Assembly: GCA_005786805.1 (NCBI GenBank)
Contig: SYCV01000155.1
Coordinates: 1 to 64,000, forward strand
Source: Planctomycetia bacterium
Lineage (GTDB): Bacteria; Planctomycetota; Planctomycetia; Gemmatales; Gemmataceae
Length of the DNA stretch: 64,000 nucleotides
Direction: 5' to 3'
Translations under genes and position numbers: made by a program
Notes under the pieces: model-generated
Told to the model about the DNA's origin: nothing
The model's database searches: none
What the model saw: only the letters and a program-made list of their open reading frames with translations
Shown: in pieces, positions 27,131-35,632 of the stretch
How the letters are laid out: each line of letters opens with the position of its first letter
Numbering within the stretch: position 1 is the first letter of the stretch

Positions 27131-27141
27131 AGGAGAACAAA

Positions 27142-27294
27142 ATGGGAGCAAAAACAAAATTAAACACTGCTTATATAAATGGAAGTCTGATAAGAGGCGG
27201 CTTCATTGGGTTATGTTTTGAGTCAATGACAGCATTTGTAATCGCAACGATCTTTTTAATTGGCTGTTGTTATTACAACAAGGACATTCGATAA
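27142..27294 (+). CDS. small predicted membrane protein (50 aa)
   Basis: MGAKTKLNTAYINGSLIRGGFIGLCFESMTAFVIATIFLIGCCYYNKDIR; aaggag upstream. Confidence 0.5.
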   Translation: MGAKTKLNTAYINGSLIRGGFIGLCFESMTAFVIATIFLIGCCYYNKDIR

Positions 27295-27306
27295 AGGAAA
27301 TCAAGT

Positions 27307-27474
27307 ATGAACAATGAAGAAGAAAACATGAAAAAGCTTGTAAGTGCACTTGCGGACCTCTTAATAGTATGGATGATTGATATAGAAAGGAAGCAAACCG
27401 AAACTAAAGGAGTACCTAAAAATGGCACTTTTAAAATTCGAAGATCTTGGCCTGAAAACCCAGGATCAAATTAA
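27307..27474 (+). CDS. small hypothetical protein (55 aa), overlaps next ORF
   Basis: MNNEEENMKKLVSALADLLIVWMIDIERKQTETKGVPKN...; aaggaaa upstream; overlaps 27422 ORF in a different frame. Confidence 0.4.
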   Translation: MNNEEENMKKLVSALADLLIVWMIDIERKQTETKGVPKNGTFKIRRSWPENPGSN

Positions 27475-28063
27475 GAAACTGGCTATAGAACTCGGCTTTG
27501 ACGCTAACAGGGGTCTTTTCTGGGAAAGCCTTAGTGAAGATGACAAAGGCAGGCTTAAAAACGCTATCGAAAACAAAAATTATCATCCAAAAAATAAAGC
27601 CCTTCCAAACGCAAGCGTCCTACATATGTGGAAAATTCTTCATAACGAACCCGAAATTGTAGGGACGGTAAAGGCTGCTTTTCGGTTAGGGATAATTTCT
27701 CGAAGTGATCGGGATGAGTTGCTTCAAAAAATCGGGTGCGATGCTTCTCCAATCCAAGTTCAAAAGAAATCCAGCAGTGAGAATAAACCTTTTTGGAACC
27801 ACAGAGAAGGGAAGCTTTATTTTAATAAAAAAGAAATTCTTATAACCCAGCGCAGAACAAATTCTTCTAAGATCCAAAATATTCTTCAATATTTTCAAGA
27901 TCATGATTGGCCTAATGAAATCAAGAACCCATTGATAATAACAAATTACCGAATTAAAGACGGGATCAAATATTTGAATGGGATCTCAAAGGTTATTCAG
28001 TTTTCCGTAGCAGCAGGCGGCAATTACCTTTGCTGGAGCATACGGAAATCGGCCAACAAGTAA
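27422..28063 (+). CDS. hypothetical protein (mobile-element cargo)
   Basis: 213 aa complete ORF with aaaggag upstream, same orientation as excisionase/integrase. Confidence 0.6.
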   Translation: MALLKFEDLGLKTQDQIKKLAIELGFDANRGLFWESLSEDDKGRLKNAIENKNYHPKNKALPNASVLHMWKILHNEPEIVGTVKAAFRLGIISRSDRDELLQKIGCDASPIQVQKKSSSENKPFWNHREGKLYFNKKEILITQRRTNSSKIQNILQYFQDHDWPNEIKNPLIITNYRIKDGIKYLNGISKVIQFSVAAGGNYLCWSIRKSANK

Positions 28064-28241
28064 TACAAACCTTACCTTAATTTTCACACACCAAATCCCT
28101 ACCCATTTCTGGGCGAGATTTCCCTCTACTTTTCCCCCTACTTTTCTCCATGCTTTAGTTTGCTGGTTTTAAATTTAAACATCACAATCAATATGAACAT
28201 GTGGCATGGATGCTGCAGCACATTCCTACATCGGAGGACTT

Positions 28242-28520
28242 ATGTCGATCAAGTTTCAAAAAATTTCCCCGGAAGAAATCAAGGGTATCATTGATGCCAT
28301 GGATCCGGAACTTCGCACCAGTATGGGCTCTGAGGAAGCAGCGAAGTTTTTAAAAATCAGTCTCTCAACCCTTTACGGCTGGGTGAGCTACGGCTACCTG
28401 GAAGGCACCTATCGGAGGCGAGGCAAATACCTTGTTTTCTTGACAAGCCGACTGGTAGATAAATTTTACAATGGTAAAGATTGGAGTTACCCATACCCAT
28501 GCAAAACAAAAAACATTTAA
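28242..28520 (+). CDS. HTH excisionase/MerR-like DNA-binding protein
   Basis: MGSEEAAKFLKISLSTLYGWVSYGYLEGTYRRRGKYLVFLTSRLVDKFY; overlaps the start of the integrase. Confidence 0.7.
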   Translation: MSIKFQKISPEEIKGIIDAMDPELRTSMGSEEAAKFLKISLSTLYGWVSYGYLEGTYRRRGKYLVFLTSRLVDKFYNGKDWSYPYPCKTKNI

Positions 28521-29614
28521 ATATCAATGATAATTTGAAAATCATCCGAAGGGGCAAAAAGGGCTTATGGTGTGCCGACTTTAACATTGGCAATAATCAT
28601 AAGCGTGTAAGCCTTAAAACGGTTGATCAGAAAACCGCTATCGAAATAGCTGAAAAAATGAGCCTTGAAATTGCCAAAGGTGATTTCAAGTCCAACCATG
28701 GGAAAGTAGTTCTGGCCTTTGGCGTAGAAAGCTATTTGAAAATGGTTCAGTCCGAAGGCCGTTCAAAAAAGACCTACTCAAAATACAAGCAAGTTCTTAA
28801 TCAATTTAAGGGCTTGCTTGAGAAGCGGGGAGCCAAATATTTGAATCAAATCAATCCAACTGATTTTGATGATTACCGTATTAACAGGAAGGTTAATAAA
28901 AGCCCTAAAACCATTTATAATGAGGCCGTTGTTATCAAGCAGTTTTTGAAGTTCTGCAAAAGCAGAAAGCTGATACTAGAAAACCCCTTAGCGGAACTAC
29001 GTTTAAACAAACCTAAAGCAAACAAAAAGAATGCTCCTTCGCTAATCCAAGTTCAGCAGATTCTTAATGCAATGCAGAGTAGTGATAAAATTTTCATCCT
29101 GACTCTTGCTTGCTCAGGGATGCGCTCGGGGGAGTTACAGAAATTGCAACCACAAGACATTGATTTGCAAGGGAACTGGATTCATATTTGCAGCCGTGTG
29201 GGGTTATCGACCAAAACCGGGGTAAGCCGAAAGATACCGATTCACCCGGAGCTAAAAAAGGAACTCGAGGCAATCAAAAAGCCTGCAGGTGAGAAATGGT
29301 TCTTCCCTGGTAAAAGTATTAAACACGGGTGGATGAATCCTCAGAAACTCAATGAACGGTTTGTAGATGCCGCAGAAAGTCTTGGGTTACCTGCGGGAAG
29401 GGAAAACGGCTTTACCGTTCATAGTTTACGCCATTTCATGGAAACACATTCTCTGAATCATGGGGTTCCGCAGAGGGCGGTTGATATTTGGTTGGGGCAT
29501 ACTGGCGGCAAAACCATGTCGGCTGTTTATTACAGCTTATCGGATGTTGAATCACAGAATTTCATGAAGCGTTTGCCATTAGGTTTTATCACTACCGATA
29601 AATCAGGAGATTAA
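28499..29614 (+). CDS. tyrosine recombinase (phage-type integrase)
   Basis: Catalytic motifs LACSGMRSGELQKL (R), VHSLRHFMETH (HxxR), IWLGHTGGKTMSAVYYS (H...Y). Confidence 0.92.
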   Translation: MQNKKHLNINDNLKIIRRGKKGLWCADFNIGNNHKRVSLKTVDQKTAIEIAEKMSLEIAKGDFKSNHGKVVLAFGVESYLKMVQSEGRSKKTYSKYKQVLNQFKGLLEKRGAKYLNQINPTDFDDYRINRKVNKSPKTIYNEAVVIKQFLKFCKSRKLILENPLAELRLNKPKANKKNAPSLIQVQQILNAMQSSDKIFILTLACSGMRSGELQKLQPQDIDLQGNWIHICSRVGLSTKTGVSRKIPIHPELKKELEAIKKPAGEKWFFPGKSIKHGWMNPQKLNERFVDAAESLGLPAGRENGFTVHSLRHFMETHSLNHGVPQRAVDIWLGHTGGKTMSAVYYSLSDVESQNFMKRLPLGFITTDKSGD

Positions 29615-29763
29615 TCATGTTTAGTGCAATGTTAGTATGGTCTGTTTTGGGGGCGGCTGTCCCAGATTTTAGGGACAAATTAGGGACAACTTTTTGGGAT
29701 AATTGGCTTACAAGTGCTGAAAGTGCTTTATTTATAGTCTTTGATAAGGCAGGCGAAAACCAA

Positions 29764-29853
<90 letters not shown>

Positions 29854-29930
29854 GGTCCATATAAATCTACTAAAAACGAACCGTTTGCGCAAGAAGACAA
29901 CCCAAACCATTTTAATTCGTTGGTTTTGGG

Positions 29931-31184
29931 TTAACGATTTTTACGATACTTTGGGTTTTTCTCGAGATAAGCATCAACTCGGTCTTTTCGCTTGATTGCC
30001 TCCGCAAAGAAAGCAACGGCTTCAATCAGTCGCTCATCGGGTTCCGCACAGCTAAAGCGTAAAAAGCCTTTGCCTGCCTCGCCAAAACATTCTCCCCCAA
30101 GGCAAGCCACGCCTTTATGGTCATCTGCTCCCTCAAGCAGATACATGGCTAATCCATGAGAGACAATGCCAAGTTTGTCGCAAATGGCAGAGACATCCGG
30201 GAAAACATAAAATGTCCCTGCGGGCATTAAGACTTTTACGCCCGGAACCTTTTCCAATTCGCGGACAAGGATCTCGACTTTTTTATGGAATTTTTTCATC
30301 ACCTCATCGCGTTCATTGTCGTCATTTTCGATTGCAGCCTGGCCCGCAAGCTGAACAATCGGAGGGACGCAGGATAAGGATGTGTTGATCATTTTGCCAA
30401 TGATTTCAGCGACTTTGGCATCGGAGATCGCGTATCCAAGCCGCCATCCGCTCATGCTGTAAGATTTGCTGAATGTGTAAACCGCCACGGTGTGCTCCAA
30501 CATTCCGGGTTGGGCGAGTGGGGTGAGGTGTTTTCCTTTCCAGACCATATGGCAGTAAGGCTCATCGGAGAAGAGTGCGATATTTTTTCCGACGATGAGT
30601 TTGGCGAGTCCCTTCATATCGTCCTCGGTGGCGACTCCTCCAGTTGGGTTGTGGGGGGAGTTGAGGAAGATTGCTTTGGCTTTAGGTTCATTGTTGATGA
30701 AATCTTCAACATCCTTGAGATTGGGGCGGAACTGATTTTCCTGTTTAAGGGAGCTGTAGACGATCTTGGCGCCGCGCCTTTCCAGGTTTGGTTTGTATGT
30801 TGGGAATTGTGGGGAGAAAACAAGAACGGCGTCGCCTGGGTTTATGAATGCTTCGCAAAAGAATTGTTCAAAAACCTTAGCGCCTGGTCCCACCGTGACA
30901 TTTTCAGGTCCAATTTTGACTCCAAACTCTTTCAGGTAGTTCTTTGCGACAGTTTCCCTGAATGAGGGCAGGCCCGGGGAAGGGCAGTAGTGGGTCATGC
31001 CCTGGTTGATTGCGTTAACGCCAGAGACGAGCGCATGTTTTGTGCTGTTGAAAGGGCTGTCGCCAATTTGAAGTTCGATGACATCCTTTCCGGTGGCTTT
31101 AAGTTTTTTCGCAATGGCAAGAACATCGAAAGCGGTCTCACCGGTAAGGCCTGATGCAAAAATGCTAAGCGTGGGTTGTGGCAT
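29931..31184 (-). CDS. PLP-dependent class I/II aminotransferase
   Basis: VIELQIGDSPFNSTKHA; NSPHNPTGGVATEDD; YTFSKSYSMSGWRLGYAI (PLP Lys). Confidence 0.92.
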   Translation of the reverse strand: MPQPTLSIFASGLTGETAFDVLAIAKKLKATGKDVIELQIGDSPFNSTKHALVSGVNAINQGMTHYCPSPGLPSFRETVAKNYLKEFGVKIGPENVTVGPGAKVFEQFFCEAFINPGDAVLVFSPQFPTYKPNLERRGAKIVYSSLKQENQFRPNLKDVEDFINNEPKAKAIFLNSPHNPTGGVATEDDMKGLAKLIVGKNIALFSDEPYCHMVWKGKHLTPLAQPGMLEHTVAVYTFSKSYSMSGWRLGYAISDAKVAEIIGKMINTSLSCVPPIVQLAGQAAIENDDNERDEVMKKFHKKVEILVRELEKVPGVKVLMPAGTFYVFPDVSAICDKLGIVSHGLAMYLLEGADDHKGVACLGGECFGEAGKGFLRFSCAEPDERLIEAVAFFAEAIKRKDRVDAYLEKNPKYRKNR

Positions 31185-31424
31185 TTTGGTTTCCTTTCAA
31201 ATTAGATTGTCAAAGGGGGCGATAATATTTGTTATGCAAGTAATCCGATGATTTTGTGACTGATTGCATCTGGTTAGGTTGGGTTTAAATCTATCCATGA
31301 GCATTCGTGAGTCGCATTTGCAAAGAGTAAGATTCATGCGACAAAGCCATAAATGAATAGAGTTCAAAAGTTAAAACCGTAGCATTGTTATAGGGAAAAA
31401 TGATCGTTTGACATGGGTATAAAA

Positions 31425-31456
31425 GGAAAAAGCCCCGGTGTCGCCCGGGGCTTTTA
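31425..31456. terminator. bidirectional-looking rho-independent terminator
   Basis: aaaaagccccgg-tgtcgc-ccggggctttt. Confidence 0.8.
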
Positions 31457-31474
31457 AGAAGCAGATATAGGAAA

Positions 31475-31765
31475 TCAAGCAACTTTTGAAAGGAGGGTTT
31501 TTGCAGGCATCGTAAGGTTAGTCTGATGCATCCACCTGCCCGCATCGGGAGCGCCATGCCATCGTTGAAGTGAGATTGATTGCGCCTTGAGTTTTTCTTC
31601 GTCGTCTAGGAGATCGTTGAATGCGGATTCAACATTGGCACGAACCTGTTCGGATGAACGCCCAACAAAAAGCAGCATCTCGGAACGGTTTTCGAAAACA
31701 ACAAGAGCACGCCAAACTTGTGCCTTAGATTCAGTCTGATAAAACATTTGAACAAAGCCCTCCAT
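31475..31765 (-). CDS. small hypothetical protein
   Basis: Likely MEGFVQMFYQTESKAQVWRALVVFENRSEMLLFVGRSSEQVRANVESAFNDLLDDEE...; followed by terminator at 31425-31456. Confidence 0.6.
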   Translation of the reverse strand: MEGFVQMFYQTESKAQVWRALVVFENRSEMLLFVGRSSEQVRANVESAFNDLLDDEEKLKAQSISLQRWHGAPDAGRWMHQTNLTMPAKTLLSKVA

Positions 31766-31800
31766 GGCAAAGAGTAAAAAGTCAGTAGGTATAGAATGCA

Positions 31801-31845
31801 AAAAAAACCGTCATCCTGTCAAGTACAGGACGACGGTTTTTGAAA
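31801..31845 (-). terminator. rho-independent terminator downstream of RRM gene
   Basis: aaaccgtcatcctgt-caagt-acaggacgacggttttt hairpin with A/T tails. Confidence 0.85.
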
Positions 31846-31858
31846 AATAGTTTTATAA

Positions 31859-32236
31859 TTAATAGCTGGAGCCACGGTCACCACGATCGCCGCCACGGCC
31901 GCCACGACCGCCGCCGAAGCCACCGCGACCGCCGCCACCAAAGCCACCGCGACCGCCGCGATCACCACGATCGCCAGGGCCACGCTCTTCACGAGGGCGA
32001 GCTTCATTAACGGTAAGAGCCCGGTTCTGGAACTGGAAGCCATTCAAAGCTTCAATAGCTTTGACAGCATCTTGATCGTTGACCATTTCGACAAAACCAA
32101 AGCCGCGTGAGCGACCGGTTTCGCGATCCATAATCACCTGTGAACGGGCAACTTGTCCATGTTGACCGAAAAGCGCATTGAGGTCATCTGTGGTGGTTGT
32201 CCAAGTCAGATTCCCCACATAAATATTCTTAGCCAT
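31859..32236 (-). CDS. RRM-type RNA-binding protein with Gly/Arg-rich (RGG) tail
   Basis: MAKNIYVGNLTWTTTTDDLNALF (RNP2), RSRGFGFVEM (RNP1), C-terminal RGGFGGGGRGGFGGGRGGRGGDRGDRG. Confidence 0.93.
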   Translation of the reverse strand: MAKNIYVGNLTWTTTTDDLNALFGQHGQVARSQVIMDRETGRSRGFGFVEMVNDQDAVKAIEALNGFQFQNRALTVNEARPREERGPGDRGDRGGRGGFGGGGRGGFGGGRGGRGGDRGDRGSSY

Positions 32237-32691
32237 CGCTCGTCCTTTCCGTGCCAAATCTTCTTAATAACTGTTCAAGATCTAAAAACCACCGAGGTTG
32301 TGAAAGTTGAAACCCAAGAAGTAGCCTGGCACCCTATACCAAAAAAACCTAAGTCTGGAGCTCCGGAAATCGAGCAGTACCAATCATAGAACAATTTGAT
32401 AGGTAACAAAAACATTGCAAACCTGTCACATTTTCTAATTCACCAGAAAAAATTACTTGATTGGGGGGATTTGGAAAAGTGATACTCATTCGAGGTGATC
32501 GCCAACCAAAAGGCCAAAAAAGAACTTAAACCGGGGATTCCAACCATCCATCTCCTGATCTACCAGCGGTCGGCCACTACCGACCCAAGGTCACAAGTAT
32601 TTTTATATACGCAAATAGGAAAGTTGTAAAGAAATAAATGGCATTCTTTTTGAGTTTTACATTTTTAGCAAAGCGAGGGATTGATTATGTG

Positions 32692-33498
32692 TTACAGGTT
32701 CTCCAGATAACTAAAAAGTAGTTTTTCAAAAGATGCCGTAAGTTTTTTTGCGTTTTCGAGGACCTCGGCGTGGGATGGTGGGGTTTTTGAAAGGCCTGCC
32801 GCCTTGTTTGTAATGCCTGAAATTCCCGCACATTTCATTCCCAATTGAAATCCCTCATCCACTTCCCAGGCCGTTGACATTCCAACCGCATCGGCTTTCC
32901 ATTTGGCGAAAGATTTTATCTCGGAGTTTGATTCATAGCTTGGGCCTGAGACCATCATGTAGGTTCCGGAACCAAAGCATAAATTTTTTGATTTTGCAAT
33001 AATCTCGAGGCTTTTTAGAAGTTGTGAGTCGTAAGGAGAAGGGCTTTCGGCCTTGAAGCCTGGATTGTTTTTGTCATTATTCCATGAATTGCTGACGGTA
33101 TCGATATGGTTTTTGATCAGCATGATTGATCCCGGATTGAATTCGGGCGAAATTCCCCCTGCAGCATTGGTGAATAATCCCACCCGGCATCCGAGGGAAT
33201 GAGCGATTCTGGTTGTGGTGGTGATTGTTTTCCTGGGATGCCCCTCGTAGTGGTGGATTCTTCCCTCAGAAATAAGCAATGATACTTTTTTGTGTCGCGC
33301 GTAAGAAAGGCAACCCTTATGGCCAGGGATGGTTGAGGTAGTGATCTCCGGAAACAGGCTGAAATTCCAAGAATGCCTGTCATTGAATTTTTCCGCAATT
33401 TCGCCGTATCCGGATCCTAGGACAAGGAAAATTTCTGGTTGTTGTTTCTGGCAAAGCGCAAGCAGTTCCGGAGGGATCCCCTTGGCAGATTTAAACAT
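32692..33498 (-). CDS. purine nucleoside phosphorylase
   Basis: LVLGSGYGEIAEKF; GHKGCLSYA; GRIHHYEGHPRKTITTTTRIAHSLGCRVGLFTNAAGGISPEFNPGSIMLIKNHID; YMMVSGPSYESNSEIKSFAKWKADAVGMSTAWE. Confidence 0.92.
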   Translation of the reverse strand: MFKSAKGIPPELLALCQKQQPEIFLVLGSGYGEIAEKFNDRHSWNFSLFPEITTSTIPGHKGCLSYARHKKVSLLISEGRIHHYEGHPRKTITTTTRIAHSLGCRVGLFTNAAGGISPEFNPGSIMLIKNHIDTVSNSWNNDKNNPGFKAESPSPYDSQLLKSLEIIAKSKNLCFGSGTYMMVSGPSYESNSEIKSFAKWKADAVGMSTAWEVDEGFQLGMKCAGISGITNKAAGLSKTPPSHAEVLENAKKLTASFEKLLFSYLENL

Positions 33499-34819
33499 GC
33501 CTTAAGGCCTCAATCGGATCCATGAGTGCAGCGCGCCTGGACGGATATATTCCAAAAATCACCCCAACTGCAACCGCAGTGGTAAGCGACCATGTGATGG
33601 ATTCGAAATGAACCTTCGCAGGAATCCTGGCATCCCAGAAAGTTTCAGCGATAAAGGGCAGGGCAAAAACCATGGTTAATCCAAGCCCGATGCCAAGGAC
33701 TCCTCCAACGCTGGTTTGCACTACCGCCTCGATTAGGAATTGGAGGGTGATATCGCGCCGCTTGGCACCAAGGGCGCGCCTGAACCCTATTTCCCGGGTT
33801 CTTTCAGTGACGGTTGCCAGCATGATATTCATGATCCCGATGCCACCAACCAGAAGGGATATGGATGCGATTAGAACAAGCAGCATTTTGTAGCGCTCTT
33901 TTGCTCTTTCCGCCTCTTCAAGCCTGTCGAGAGGGACATTCACGGTCCAGTCGGACTTGCTGTGATTTTCCAGTATGGAGCGGATGATCTCGCCTGTGGG
34001 ACGCACTTTTTCGGTTTCACTGACGGTGAGTGTGATCTGGCTAATCTCGACTTTTTCAGCAGACCTTGAGCCCGCCGAACGCATGAATATTTTTTCACCA
34101 AAACGAGCTCTGGCAGTGGCGATCGGGATTACGGCATCCAGGTTGACATCCTCGGTGGAAACGCCCCCTTGGGACCTTTCCTTCATGACGCCGATTACCT
34201 TGTAAAAAAAAGTCCCAAGTTGCACTTCCTTGTCCTGGGGGTTTTCAAATGGGAAAAGTCTGTTAGCAAGTTCAGAGCCAAGCACAACGACATTTCTCAA
34301 AAGCACCTCATCGTCGGAGACCAAAAATCTTCCACTCTTCATTTCAACATTGTGAATATCCATATAGTCCGGGATGGTGGAAACAACCCTGCTGTTGACG
34401 CTTTTGTATCCTCTTCTGGCTTCCTGCGGGAAGATTCTCATCGGAACCATTCGAGTGACAGTCGGGATGGTTGCTATTTTGTCAAAATCGGTATAAGTAA
34501 GCCCATAAATGGCAATATAGCTACGCTTGGAGGAGTTGCTTTCATCGGTAGGCTTCACGCTTCTGACCATGATGTTGTTGGCCCCAAGGCGCCTTATATC
34601 GTCGAGTGCATCCTGCATGCTGCCTTCGCCAAATGCCATGAGAGAAATTACAGCGCCCGTGCCTATGATGATGCCCAACACGGAAAGGAAAGCGCGAAGC
34701 CTGTGAAGCCAAAGGCTGCGGACGGCAAGAATGAAGCTTCTTCTTCCTTTATCCCATAGAAGGATGCTGGCGAAAAGAGTCGCAAGCATGAGAATCGCGA
34801 TGATTGAAAATATCAGCAC
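33491..34819 (-). CDS. MacB-type ABC transporter permease (FtsX fold)
   Basis: LRAFLSVLGIIIGTGAVISLMAFGEG; GGIGIMNIMLATVTERTREIGFRRALGAKRRDITLQFLIEA. Confidence 0.92.
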   Translation of the reverse strand: MLIFSIIAILMLATLFASILLWDKGRRSFILAVRSLWLHRLRAFLSVLGIIIGTGAVISLMAFGEGSMQDALDDIRRLGANNIMVRSVKPTDESNSSKRSYIAIYGLTYTDFDKIATIPTVTRMVPMRIFPQEARRGYKSVNSRVVSTIPDYMDIHNVEMKSGRFLVSDDEVLLRNVVVLGSELANRLFPFENPQDKEVQLGTFFYKVIGVMKERSQGGVSTEDVNLDAVIPIATARARFGEKIFMRSAGSRSAEKVEISQITLTVSETEKVRPTGEIIRSILENHSKSDWTVNVPLDRLEEAERAKERYKMLLVLIASISLLVGGIGIMNIMLATVTERTREIGFRRALGAKRRDITLQFLIEAVVQTSVGGVLGIGLGLTMVFALPFIAETFWDARIPAKVHFESITWSLTTAVAVGVIFGIYPSRRAALMDPIEALRHV

Positions 34820-34828
34820 TTTTGTTTC

Positions 34829-35599
34829 TCACTTGTTTCGGTTGAGCACAAGGCTTTCCAGCAGTTCGGTTTGCAGAGTGGTGGTATCTCCATCGATTGC
34901 AACCGTGGGTTTATCGTTCCTGACATCGGACTCGATGACCCCATCACGCATTCTTATTACCCTTTTGGCCCAAGAGGCAATGTCATTCTCGTGGGTAACC
35001 ATGATGATGGTTTTTCCCGCCTCGTTAAGCTTTGACAAAAGTTGCATGATTTCATCGCTGGTGCGGGAGTCAAGATTGCCTGTGGGTTCATCGGCAAGAA
35101 TGACTGCTGGATCATTGACAAGACTCCTGGCTATTGCAACACGCTGTTGTTGCCCGCCGGAAAGTTGCATCGGACGATGGTCCAATCTATTGCCCAAGCC
35201 CACAAGCCTAGCAAGGCCGGTGCATCGGTCGGTTGTGGCACTGGAAAGTTTTGCTCCCTGGTAAAGCAGCGGGATCTCAATGTTTTCAACAACTGTGTAT
35301 TGGGGAAGTAGATTATATTGCTGAAAGATGAATCCAAGGTAGCGACTGCGGATGTCGCTGAGTTGATCATCCTCCATCCTTGCCACATCCTGGCCCGCGA
35401 GAAAGTATTGGCCATTTGATGGGCGGTCAAGGCATCCCAAAAGGTTCAACAGGGTTGATTTTCCCGACCCGGAAGGGCCCATTAGAGCCACAAAATCGCC
35501 CTCTTCGACTTCGATTGAAACCCCTTTCAATGCATATACCATCACCGATTCAAGTGCGTATACTTTTGCAAGGTCAATGATTTTAAGCACGCTTGCCAC
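34829..35599 (-). CDS. MacB/LolD-type ABC transporter ATPase
   Basis: GPSGSGKSTLLNLLG; QLSGGQQQRVAIARSL; VILADEPTGNLDS. Confidence 0.95.
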   Translation of the reverse strand: MASVLKIIDLAKVYALESVMVYALKGVSIEVEEGDFVALMGPSGSGKSTLLNLLGCLDRPSNGQYFLAGQDVARMEDDQLSDIRSRYLGFIFQQYNLLPQYTVVENIEIPLLYQGAKLSSATTDRCTGLARLVGLGNRLDHRPMQLSGGQQQRVAIARSLVNDPAVILADEPTGNLDSRTSDEIMQLLSKLNEAGKTIIMVTHENDIASWAKRVIRMRDGVIESDVRNDKPTVAIDGDTTTLQTELLESLVLNRNK

Positions 35600-35632
35600 G
35601 GGGGTAACCTTTGGGAATAGGATAAAGTCGGG

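Noticed and set aside
31859-32043. Alternative-frame Ala/Val-rich ORF at the RRM gene tail
   Set aside because: Frame-shifted translation of the RGG-coding repeats
34169-34759. 196-aa + ORF
   Set aside because: Antisense to the MacB-like permease whose frame has clear motifs
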